In this document: one piece after another, positions 23,679 to 32,663 of the stretch | Numbering within the stretch: the first letter of the stretch is position 1 | Layout: each line of letters starts with the position of its first letter | Position numbers and translations under genes: made by a program | The notes under the pieces: generated by a model | Databases searched by the model: none | What the model was told of the DNA's origin: nothing | The model's input: only the letters and a program-made list of their open reading frames with translations | Assembly (NCBI GenBank): GCA_002110485.1 | Contig: MOWL01000073.1 | Span: 186,001 to 250,000, forward strand | Length of the DNA stretch: 64,000 bases | Source of the DNA: Emergomyces orientalis | Taxonomy: Eukaryota > Ascomycota > Eurotiomycetes > Onygenales > Ajellomycetaceae | Reading direction: 5' to 3'

Positions 23679-24565
23679 TGATGGAGGTGGAAGGTTGGTT
23701 GATTGTACTATCTAGTGGGCCCAGCTCTCTCATAGGAGTGCGGGTCACGTGGTCTACTATAGGGCATCCTGCCAACACCCCTGATTTCGCAAAACGGGCC
23801 CCCCCTGGCCACGAGCACTAGGAAAACCTCCTAGCTGGCCTGGATATTATATACAAATCATGCCTGGTTGTCCCATCAAAAAGCTCCTTATTCCATGAGC
23901 AAATTAATCCCTAGCTCCTAGCTTCAAATCATCTTCATTACTTCTATTCTTGCTCCTTTCCTCCCTGAAATTCCTCCACAATATCCTGCATTTGTAGTCT
24001 AAAAACATGGAAAACTCTTGTTCCTTCCTCATCTCACAAGTTCTGGCTCCTGGCACTAGCTCTGGCTCTACTGGCTCTGACTCTTGGCTCTGGCACGGCT
24101 TCTGGCGGGTAGTTTTAGTCGAAAATTCGAAGGATTCGCTGGATTCCAATTCATATAGGGCAGGCCTCGGGCATTTGATAGATGGATGTGATAAAGTAGG
24201 ACTGGTTTGAACACATATGAAGAATGATTGAGATTGATGTTGATGTCTCTCATTGAGGACTTTTTGTGCCTTCCGCGAAGGGCTTTTGTTGATTGTTCTT
24301 TGAACGTGAATTCTAGCCATTTGCTAGCCATCTTGTTCCTTGAAAACTGACGCGATATACTGTTTATATCAAGCTTGCCAGTGATTGTCCACTATCATAG
24401 GAGACACACGGAACCAACCCCTAGGTTTTAAAGCATGTAGTTGAGATGGCGCGGGGCGCGGCCAAGGGCTCATAACCTGAGGGAGGTGGAAGGTTGGTTG
24501 ATTGTACTATCTAGCGGGCGCAGCTCTCCCATATAGGAGTGCGGGTCAAGGGCATCCTGCCAACA
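23679..24565 (-). mobile_element. TRIM-like Copia derivative, minus strand, 0.9 kb
   Basis: LTRs at 23679-23777 (99 bp) and 24478-24565 (88 bp), minus-strand start TGTTGGCAGG, with TSD CCCTT at 23674-23678 and 24566-24570. Just inside the 5' LTR (right side) lies GGTTATGAGCCC on the minus strand, a perfect initiator-Met tRNA-half primer site. The internal part lacks pol. About 60 bp near 24370-24430 match, in reverse, the leader of the outer TRIM at 11897-11960 (the AACCTAGGGGTTGGTTC block), so the two are relatives. It must use enzymes from another Copia element. Confidence 0.85.
23904..24320 (-). CDS. Hypothetical 138-codon ORF inside the minus-strand TRIM-like element
   Basis: Open frame on the element's sense strand, beginning MARIHVQRTINKSPS, basic at its N-terminus and Ser/Glu-rich in the middle. 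No zinc knuckle, protease or other Copia domain is visible. It might be a relic gag or chance. It fills most of the internal region, which is why it is listed. Confidence 0.25.
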   Translation of the reverse strand: MARIHVQRTINKSPSRKAQKVLNERHQHQSQSFFICVQTSPTLSHPSIKCPRPALYELESSESFEFSTKTTRQKPCQSQESEPVEPELVPGARTCEMRKEQEFSMFLDYKCRILWRNFREERSKNRSNEDDLKLGARD

Positions 24566-24608
24566 CCCTTGTCGCGGCCAACCCTCCAAAAACAACATAA
24601 CATTCAGA

Positions 24609-25025
24609 ATGGCAGAGAGAACCTCTCCGGGGATACATTTTAGAACAACAGCAGGCAGAGTGGCTTTTCTCGGGATCAATTTCAAAAGGGGCACAGGCAT
24701 GGGCATGGGGGACAGTGCAGCGCTGCCAGGAATTCATTTCAGCCTGGAAATGAGCATAGTGAGCAGGATGGCTGTTCCAACAGCAAATTTCGGGTTGAAT
24801 ATAAGCATAGCGGGCAGGGCAACTTCTCTTAGGATGGATTTTGGGATAGATATGCCAGGCGGGACTGGTTTTCCAAATGCACACTTTGCCCTGGGAATGG
24901 ATATGGCAGGCAGAGCAGCTTTTAGTATAGATTTCAGGGTGGATGCATACACAGAGAATAGAGTGGCATCTCTAGAGGTAAATTTCACTGCTGGCACTGG
25001 GCTATTGAATGGGACTGTGAGATAG
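24609..25025 (+). CDS. Open region encoding degenerate ~16-residue repeats, function unknown
   Basis: 139-codon frame with about seven imperfect repeats of the form AGRAA-x-L-x-IDF-x-LDM. DNA period is about 45-51 bp, a multiple of three. Repeats include SIAGRATSLRMDFGIDM and DMAGRAAFSIDFRVDA. The opposite strand is also open over much of this stretch (24734-25153), so the coding strand is uncertain. No signal peptide or known domain is seen. It lies beyond the 3' end of the minus-strand transposase remnants and may be a subterminal repeat of that DNA transposon rather than a gene. Confidence 0.3.
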   Translation: MAERTSPGIHFRTTAGRVAFLGINFKRGTGMGMGDSAALPGIHFSLEMSIVSRMAVPTANFGLNISIAGRATSLRMDFGIDMPGGTGFPNAHFALGMDMAGRAAFSIDFRVDAYTENRVASLEVNFTAGTGLLNGTVR

Positions 25026-25554
25026 GACGGGGCAAGTAGAAGAGCATTTAAAGTATCTAATAGAGAGTGTGGGGAAGCCTTCCCCAGACCTCCTACCTGA
25101 TTAATATTAGTCAACAAAGCTTGGGAAGGACTGGAGAACTTGCAGCATATCATTATCTATAAGTGTTTTAGTGGAAGTCCAAGCTCCAAGGACAGTATAC
25201 CCAGGACTTGGATGCAGGATCAAAGACAAAGTAGTAGTTGAAAGATAGAGACACAGCAGGTAGACCAATAATTGTCCAATCATTCAAAAAATCAAAAAAT
25301 TGTAGATTCAAATTAGAGTGTTTCTTTACTGCTTGATGTGCAGAACACACTATCAGAAACACATATATAGAATCTGAAAATGAATGTGATATAATCTGGA
25401 GGACCTGGAGGAATGTATTTTCATGTTGTATGACATCTCCTCGGCTGAAGATAGAATGTTGATTGACCCTTCAAGTAAATGATTAGCATTTCACAAATTC
25501 AAGGGCAAAAGATACATACTGATTATTAAATGACACACTAGTGTTTTCAGTGAC

Positions 25555-28127
25555 CTATTTGACACCAGGACGAACAATATCGTGTAACCCATAATCATGA
25601 TCATATGCAGTGTATAACTTTTTAACAAAGTCACTATGTTGGTGATGTTTTAATGATTGTTTTGGGACTGAAACTTGAGATAAATGAACTGTTGCCTGGA
25701 CCCACTTCTTAGATGTCCAGATTTTCACATCTCTAAGCATTTCACAGTGTGCATATTTTGTCTCCCTCTTCATGCTCTCTTGTTTTGATGTTGGTAACAG
25801 GGTGTTCTTCAATAGAGGGCAGTGATCCAATGTGTACTGTAACTACTGAACAGCAGGACTGTTATTGTTTAACCCCTCTTGTACTAAGACATTCATTGAC
25901 TGCCGAAACTGGTCCTTAGCTAGCAAATATGTCATTAAATTGGCTGGGGATGCATGATCTGCCCAGCCTTTGAATAACCTGTGTTTATAATAACATTAGT
26001 GAGTCATCAGACAAGCAGTGGTTTTACTTACTTATGCAATGCTTCATCAGACAATGTGTTACAGGCCATTGATGTTCCATACTCTGTCGCAAATTCTGAT
26101 ATATGTAAACTCACATGAAAATTTGGACACTGGCTCTGTTTGATGTATTCAGTCCTCTTATTTTCTTGAGTTCCTGCTGCACTAGCACCAGCTTTCATTA
26201 AACACTGAAAGGCCAAGCGGCCTGTGCGAACATCATTGACCATTTTTGAAGGTGTTTTGTTTGAACTAACTGCACACATTCCACGAGCGATCTTCACATA
26301 TGCCTGAATAATCAGGTTCAAAGGATCATCCTCTGTTGAGAAAGCAGTAAATTCCTTCAACACTGCAACAAGAAATGCAGGGCGGAACCATTGATAATTA
26401 GCATGACAACTAAGAATTAGTGGAGTAAGTATGACTGACCGGTCAGCTTCTGATAGACTCCAGGACTTAATGTAGCGCGCAGGACTTTGAATTCGAGGCC
26501 AGTGTTTAGGCACTGGCATATGTTGGAATGCATCTATATACTCCGTCTTTCCATTTTTACTTAATGCAGTGTCGATTAGTAACTCCTGCACTAGTGTACC
26601 CATTCCTTTCCACTCACAATGCGGTACATCATAGGGTCGGCCAAGGATCAGATCCAGAGTTGAAGCAAGTTTTACCATTGATGATTCCTCTTCTTGAAGG
26701 CCATGGTCTTGCCATCAATTTGAATGATGTGCCTCTAAATTCTTTGTTACACCATCACATTGCTTTTGAATTGTCTCGTGGTGATATCTTCCTTGCATGA
26801 CTATGTCAAAGTTGATATCTCCGCGTGTGGCCGTTGAGCAATAGCATGTTCGACACCCATGCCTTGCTTTGTGTGATTTGAAACCACTGTTAACTGCCTG
26901 CTGTGGAAGATCACCAACAAAGGCAAATATAGATCTGCAGGTATTTATCATACCGGAACCCATCACTTTAGGTAAGCCCCATCCAAGCTCATTAAATGAC
27001 TTTTGAAATGGTTTAATCACATCGGCCAGTTCTGCACCATGTGGGCCAAGCATGAGAACAAATGCATTTGATAGCTTCATTTGTTCTTTGTAAGGAAGTG
27101 CAGCACATGTTATATAGAAACTCTTCAAAGCATGATACATGTTGCGATGAATACCAAAATCATCTACAAATAGTAGCAGGGGCACTGATTGGGTTGAAGT
27201 ATCTGCAAATTTCAGAAGGTGTTCTCGGCCAAAGTGTTCCACCTCCAGTTCAGCACGTAGAGGATGTAAATAGTCGGTCGATCATGCAGTTTTTGAATTG
27301 ACATTGAGAACTGTTCGGATAGGAATTTTATGAGAGTGAGAAGACTGCCATGGGTTTTGACCAGTGTTTTCTGGAGTGCTGACAGAGATGGAAGTCGGGA
27401 AGAATCAACTTTAGTGCGTGTTTGATGAAGGGGGAGCTTTGGCAATCGATTTCGGAGGGATTTTCGCAGGGTATCTAACTTCAAAGGAAGTGATGCTGTC
27501 CATGAATGCTCCAGTAATTTCAGTATCTCTTGCAGAGTTGTATACTGTGTTCGAGAAATGTCATTCTGTTCAGCCCAAATAGCAAGTGCGAACTCAAATG
27601 GGGTCAGAGCGCGGCCTTTCACATTTTTGAGAGGAGGTTCTATTCAATCCACAGTGACTCAGATATCTCATTAGCTTCTCTAATAAGAGGTCTGGGGAAG
27701 GCTTCCACAGACCATCTATATGAGAGGAACCATACAGATCCTCATAATTATCACTGCTATCTTCACTGCTGGCAGAATCTGACATGTTGTCAAGGTCTAA
27801 TATGTCTTCAGCACGGGACAGTGAGTGATTAATAGGGTCATCAACTTCATCAGAGAAAAGAGGAGGCTCATGTTCAGAAATCTGGCAAAAAACAATGAGG
27901 TCAGAGTCTGAAGATGTTTCAAAGTAGCTGTTGATATTACTTACATGATGAATGTCTGTTTGCTCCGTGTCATTGTTAACTGGCTCCACTGGATGGGATA
28001 AAGGCACTTGCTCAACATGTCTCTCAGCATGCAGAGCAGCCAGCAAATGATTATTATGCCCAGTAAACGGGTTCCGGTATCGAGGCATTGTTTGAGTAAC
28101 ACAGGTGGCAGGGTGGCAGGATGACAC
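25555..28127 (-). pseudogene. CACTA/Plavaka-like (Tnp2-type) DNA transposase remnants
   Basis: Successive minus-strand blocks: an acidic N-terminal part (28085-27594, from MPRYRNPFTGHNN); a block with RALTPFEFALAIWAEQ (27622-27212); the conserved core with LLLFVDDFGIHRNMY and a CRTCYC cysteine pair (27242-26715); a block with LASTLDLILGRPYD and FHVSLHISEFATEYG (26678-26028); and a tail (25830-25555). The order resembles Tnp2-family transposases of the CMC superfamily known from fungal genomes. Blocks join by frame changes near 27620 and 27260, which could be introns or frameshifts. Terminal inverted repeats were not identified. Family assignment is from recalled motif patterns and is moderate. 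Confidence 0.55.
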
Positions 28128-28564
28128 GGGTCAACACGGGTGACCCAGGTAAACTTGAATGGATGGTAGGTCGCATTCAGATTCAAAACAAAATAAGACA
28201 AGTAATGATTGTGGGTTTTTAAACAACCAATCAGAGAGGAGGCTGCAAGGTGTCATGATAATTAGTCAACAAGAAGTAACAATTCTTCAAGAGTTAATCA
28301 ATAAGATATCAGTTCTCAGATGTCAGTTGTAAAAAACTTGCTGTAAGCCTCAGAATATCTCTTTAATTGAAGAAAGAAGTAGAAACTTGAATGTACTATC
28401 TTTTTTACATAGATGTCTCTCTCATGATGTGTAAAAGAAGCCCAATCGGCGTAGAAAAATGGTGATGTACTTTACTAACGCAAAAGTATCGGCACCCCCA
28501 CCAATATTCTACTCACATCCATGTACCTCTTCAATGTTATGAATGTCTATTTTCGCGATTTACT
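28128..28564. other. Spacer between two DNA-transposon remnants
   Basis: No gene seen. The left part may be the 5' flank or terminal region of the minus-strand transposon. The right part (from about 28440) may include the 5' end of the Tc1-like element, but a matching terminal inverted repeat could not be located by eye. Confidence 0.4.
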
Positions 28565-29040
28565 ATGTTACCACGCGTTATTTTACATGAAATTTCTGGG
28601 AATAGACCTGGAAGGGAGTTGACTCCCCATGAATGTGGTAAAATTATTGAATATCATCATTCTGGATGAGGTTATCAGTGGATTTCTGCACATCTTGAGG
28701 TTCCAAAAATCACAGTTCGCAGAACCATTTTCAATCACTCTTTTCAGATCAATGGTGCATCTCAACCACGCTCAGGAAACCCTTTAAAACTATGTGCCCG
28801 TGATCGCAGAGTTCTATTCAACTATGTCCAAGCCGAACCCAAGATTACCTGTAAAACCCTGCTTCAAAATACCGCGTTAAACATTTCTCATGACACCATA
28901 TACCGCGAGCTCAAGAAGACCGGCATTATCAGTCACCCTGCTAAGAGAAGACCATTCCTACTCCCCAGACATGCAGAGGAACGATTGGCATGGGCTATGA
29001 TCAGGAGAAATTGAACACCTGAGCAATGGAATAAGGTTAT

Positions 29041-29231
29041 TGTCAGAGGCATCTATCCGCCTTGTGTCAGACGCACCCATCTGCCCTGTGTCAGAGGCAC
29101 TCATCCGCCCTGTGTCAGAGGCATCTATCCGCTCGGCCTGATGTTACTCCTTTTATCTCTCAGGGCTATATAGCTTTCTGCAACGCACACATACTAGCAT
29201 AGAAGAATCAAGCCAATATTACTCTCCAACA
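29041..29231 (-). mobile_element. Solo LTR, 191 bp, minus orientation, in Tc1-like transposase
   Basis: Minus-strand start TGTTGGAGAG, end CTGACA. TSD GTTAT at 29036-29040 and 29232-29236. It contains a 24-bp unit (TGTGTCAGAGGCATCTATCCGC type) four times. The copy at 29507-29625 has only one, and the length difference of 72 bp equals three units. Confidence 0.9.
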
Positions 29232-29506
29232 GTTATTTGGTCAGATGAGAGTACTGTGGAACAGGGCAAGGGAGAGCAGCGACAATGGGCCTTCCGTACC
29301 ACCACTCAGAAGTGGGATATTGACAAAATAACCACACATCATACAAGCAAGAATACTACTGTAATGGTATGGGGTGCTTTTTATTGATCACGACGCTCAC
29401 AGCTGGCTAGGGTCAGGGGAGATCCTACTGCCCTTCGTGGAGATGCAACTGCCTGGTCCTATATACAACTACTTGATCAAAACCTTTTGGAATTCCATGA
29501 AGAGGG

Positions 29507-29625
29507 TGTTGGAGAGTAATATTGGCTTGATTCTTCTATGCTAGTATGTGTGCGTTGCAGAGAGCTATATAGCCCTGAGAGATAAAAGGAATAACATCAG
29601 GCCGGGCGGATAGATGCCTCTGACA
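29507..29625 (+). mobile_element. Solo LTR, 119 bp, plus orientation, in Tc1-like transposase
   Basis: Same family as 29041-29231 but reversed, TSD GAGGG at 29502-29506 and 29626-29630. The two LTRs form an inverted pair about 275 bp apart, each an independent insertion as shown by different TSDs. Confidence 0.9.
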
Positions 29626-29707
29626 GAGGGTCTTATATTTACGCAGGATGGTGCTCCTATCCATACAGCACGAGTTGTCCGCGATTGATTACTAGAAAAG
29701 TTGATAG

Positions 29708-30037
29708 AACAGCGGAATCGTAAGAAGGTTGGTAAGTTCGCTGTGTATAATATTCTATTCAACAAGCTATTCAAATAGCAATACAAAAGGACACCTAGGA
29801 GAATCAAATATAGAAGAAGAATAAACAATCAATCAAAAGAATAATATCACACAATCAAAAGAAGCAATCTCATCAGCAGACAATACACATGTAATCGCCG
29901 ATTCTATGCTCTGCGTACATTCAATCTTCGCCGAATCCACATATATCAAAGGATGAGAATATGAGGCAGCCGTGCCGAACAAATATATGGGGCGGTCTCG
30001 GCGAAAAGTAATACCGCGCCGAGATTCCCCACCACAG
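29708..30037 (+). mobile_element. Solo LTR fragment of the 348-bp family
   Basis: Matches 11240-11535 with several substitutions and small indels and ends CCACCACA. The first ~50 bp of the LTR are missing; the preceding transposase sequence ends TTGATAG. It is more diverged than the other copies, and no clean TSD is visible. Confidence 0.75.
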
Positions 30038-30130
30038 TAATACTAGGTGGGCATCATAATCACTAATTGCATATGCCTTAATGGAAGAAAAAAAAAAAAA
30101 AGTTTTGATGAAAGAAGACAAGCACTGTGA

Positions 30131-30436
30131 TTATAAACAACTGATCCAACATACTAATCATTGGGATGTTGAAAAGACTCTTCTTTTGCAAGAAAGCTTT
30201 TGCTGAACTATTCAATTAGTTTTTCAAAATGCTTTTGATGATAGAGATCCGGGACTTGCAATGAAGCTACAGTGAATTCACAAACAATGCTCTGCATTGT
30301 TAAACAATCTGCTATGAATTGATGATCAGTGTATTGATAAAGATGCTACCTTGCCTGACAATTCAACTGAATTACAGAGCTTTTCAGAACATGATTCTGT
30401 AAGTATGACAACTCAACTTTCATTCAAAAGTGCAAT
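30131..30436 (+). other. Unidentified decayed sequence, left part
   Basis: Follows the Tc1-like C-terminus. Broken open segments with TGA interruptions, no motif recognised. It continues beyond the inserted 586-bp LTR, since the TSD GCAAT is found on both sides. Confidence 0.4.
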
Positions 30437-31022
30437 TGTTACGGAACACCCCGCAGGAGCACCAGGAACCATTGGGTATTAAGGACGCTGACAGAATAGG
30501 CTACGGCTCGGCAGAACGAAGCTCCGAAGAAACCTATCACGTGACTGATAGATTGGTATAACCGGTAGCCCACGATATACCAAAGCTACTAGAGCTACCA
30601 GTAGATTGGTATAATCGGTAGGATTGGATATACCAGAACTATCACATCTACCAGAAGATTTCATCATGTATATAAACACGCTCATTACTCTTAGAATCAG
30701 AGAAGCTTATCTTCTTGATCACAATCAATCTTCATTTCAGATTCTCTTATACCACTCTACCTTCCATCTATCCTACTTCCATATAACCATAGCTTTGGTT
30801 CCCTTAAGGATACCCACTCATACCTCAACCGTATTACTTCCTACAGCACATTGGAACTATACAATCACTCGCTGGAGCTATCCTTACCTATTCACCTAAG
30901 TAAGCCTAGATAGTGGCATCTACCCTTTCCTCTAGTCATCAAGCACGATAAGGCACCTTAATAGGCCCAACCTTACCTACTTAACGGTGAACGCTTGCTA
31001 CCGGAAAGCTCGGTAGTTAACA
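30437..31022 (+). mobile_element. Solo LTR, 586 bp, plus orientation
   Basis: Begins TGTTACGGAACACC and ends GGTAGTTAACA, with perfect TSD GCAAT at 30432-30436 and 31023-31027. A second copy of the same 586-bp length lies in reverse at 57125-57710 and is nearly identical. The 92-codon ORF inside (30624-30899) is conserved in both copies but has no domain and probably reflects the shared LTR. Confidence 0.92.
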
Positions 31023-31027
31023 GCAAT

Positions 31028-31608
31028 GAAGAGATTGAGAATTTCAACTCATAGAATTTTCAAATTAGAAAACTTGCATTCTTTTCTCAAGAAACTGAGA
31101 GAAGTATATAAACTGAACTGAAAAAAGTCTTCTGTTTTGAAATCAGAGATCTGAGCTATATGATTTATAAAAAAACCACTCTTTTATTACAGTAGATGAA
31201 ACATGGAAGCTATATCAGAGGCATTCAGAGACACTTTGACACTGCTAATACTTTTGTATTAAATAGAAATCAAACGCGCTGAACAAACCTCATGCAAGAT
31301 GATGTGATTAAATATAGAAATTCAGAGCTAGGTTGCATTATCACTATTTTCACTCATAATCTGAATGAATATAATGATAGAGTGTTCTTTTCAATCACCT
31401 CCATGAGTGTGATACAGCATGATAGAGTGCTGAATCTTTCAATTTTACAAGATAGCACTGCTGATTATAATATTATTGAGCTCTCTGCTGTGAGTAAATC
31501 AAGTCTTTATATAATTTCAGTTACATCCAACTCCTTCAATACCTTGACATACAATCTGAAAGGCACATAGCTTTTGCACTGCACATGAAATGTATTCTTT
31601 TTCTAGAT
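31028..31608 (+). pseudogene. Unidentified decayed coding sequence, right part
   Basis: Contains a 92-codon open stretch (31292-31570, MQDDVIKYRNSELG) and short broken pieces upstream in a related frame. No family recognised. It ends where LINE-C begins. It may be a degenerate transposon that hosted the 586-bp LTR and LINE-C. Confidence 0.35.
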
Positions 31609-31616
31609 TGGCATGT

Positions 31617-32663
31617 AAATATCTTCAAATGTGGGCGCGCATAGCGGCCAATGGAGGGCCGCCAGCAAAGATAGTAACCGGGCGTGCATTGAGAGAGGTG
31701 GTGATATCTCGACGCAACTGTGATGCACTGGCAGTGGAGGAGCGCACCCCAGAGGCCATTGTTAAGAAGGTGAATGAAGCTATCAAAGACATCACTGCTG
31801 GCACAGTGGTGGCAGCAAAATACATGCCCAGCGGAGACCTGATTCTTGTCACAGATACACCCAGTACAAAGGCTGAATTGGTGAAAAGCAATGAATGGGT
31901 GGAAAAATGAGAAGATAAGATGCATATGAGAAAGGAAATGTATGCAGTACTGGTCAAGAGTGCTCCACTCAAGACCATTAGCTGGGACAAACCAGAGAAA
32001 GCAGTGGATGATGTGTACAAGCAGAATCTATCACTGAGATGCAAGGTGCTCATTCACAAGATGACAAAGCATCTAGCTAAGCAACAGAAACTGCATGGAA
32101 GCATCATCATACATGTGGCAACACCACAACAGGCAAATATTCTAGTGGAAAGTGGTATTATCTTGGGGAATGAGTTCTGCATGGTTGTAATCTTTCATAG
32201 AGAGGCTCAAGTCACCCGGTGCTACAGCTGTCAGCAATACAGGCACATAGCTAGATTTTGCCGAAAAGGGGATGTCTGTGGACACTGTGCAGTGGAGGGA
32301 CACACAGACAAGAGCTGCGCAGCACTGTTAGAGGGAAAAAAGGCAGTCTGCTGCAACTGTGGAGGGACACACCCAGCATGGGCGGCAAACTGCCCGGAAC
32401 GGCGCGCAGCGGTGGAACTAGCTAAAGAGGCGCTCAGGAACCGGCCGCAACACTTTGTGATACAGGCCCCTGATGAGGAAGGCTGGATCACACCCAGAAA
32501 ACATGACAGAACCACAGATGAGGAAACACAGAGTAGTCAGCAAAGAGTGGGAAGACCCACTGATGTGTCCAGAGCAGGTGCACAACAGAAAGACTCTCTA
32601 AATGAGTATATACACTTCACACGGTCGATTGACATGCAGGATCAGAATATGGGTGAACTATGA
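31617..32663 (+). pseudogene. LINE-C ORF1, 5'-truncated
   Basis: Open except for a TGA at 31908-31910. The central RNA-binding-like region (VVAAKYMPSGDLILVTD) is followed by three zinc knuckles: CYSCQQYRHIARFC, CGHCAVEGHTDKSC and CCNCGGTHPAWAANC (32220-32395). It is the best preserved ORF1 of the A/C/D/E group. It would bind element RNA. It ends in TGA overlapping the ORF2 ATG. Confidence 0.8.

Larger units (their letters stand above)
23589..24586 (+). repeat. 16-bp minisatellite, seven units, split by a TRIM-like element
   Basis: Units of the type GCCAACCCTCATCGCG: five full units and ten bases of a sixth before 23679, then the remaining six bases and a seventh unit after 24570. Removing the inserted element and one TSD (CCCTT) restores an exact 16-bp spacing. 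No spacers are present, so it is not a CRISPR. Confidence 0.85.
28565..30130 (+). pseudogene. Tc1/mariner-like transposase, broken by LTR insertions
   Basis: Start is the ATG of MLPRVILHEISG. The N-terminal helix-turn-helix region (RPGRELTPHECGK) is followed by PKITVRRTI and a second helical motif. The catalytic part shows IWSDES (first Asp, about 29240) and FTQDGAPIHTARVVRD (second Asp, about 29655). The third acidic motif (SPDLNP type) is not readable, being near a further LTR fragment. TGA replaces likely Trp in at least three places (near 28666, 29012 and 29386). Two solo LTRs interrupt it at 29041-29231 and 29507-29625. Removing each with one TSD restores the frame exactly. The element once moved by cut-and-paste; this copy is dead. 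Confidence 0.8.

Noticed and set aside
23589..24586. CRISPR-like array
   Set aside because: Sixteen-bp units abut with no spacers, the units are imperfect, and the genome is eukaryotic. It is a minisatellite.
24546..24884. Cysteine-rich minus-strand ORF as a zinc protein
   Set aside because: Its Cys/His pattern simply follows the DNA repeat read in another frame and shows no regular metal-binding spacing.
29126..29625. Inverted repeats near 29130 and 29600 as the ends of a MITE or hairpin transposon
   Set aside because: Each copy has a different perfect TSD and TG..CA ends, which identifies two separate solo LTRs.
30624..30899. 92-codon protein gene, conserved with 57248-57523
   Set aside because: Both copies lie inside solo LTRs that are nearly identical throughout, so conservation reflects recent LTR duplication. 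No domain is seen.
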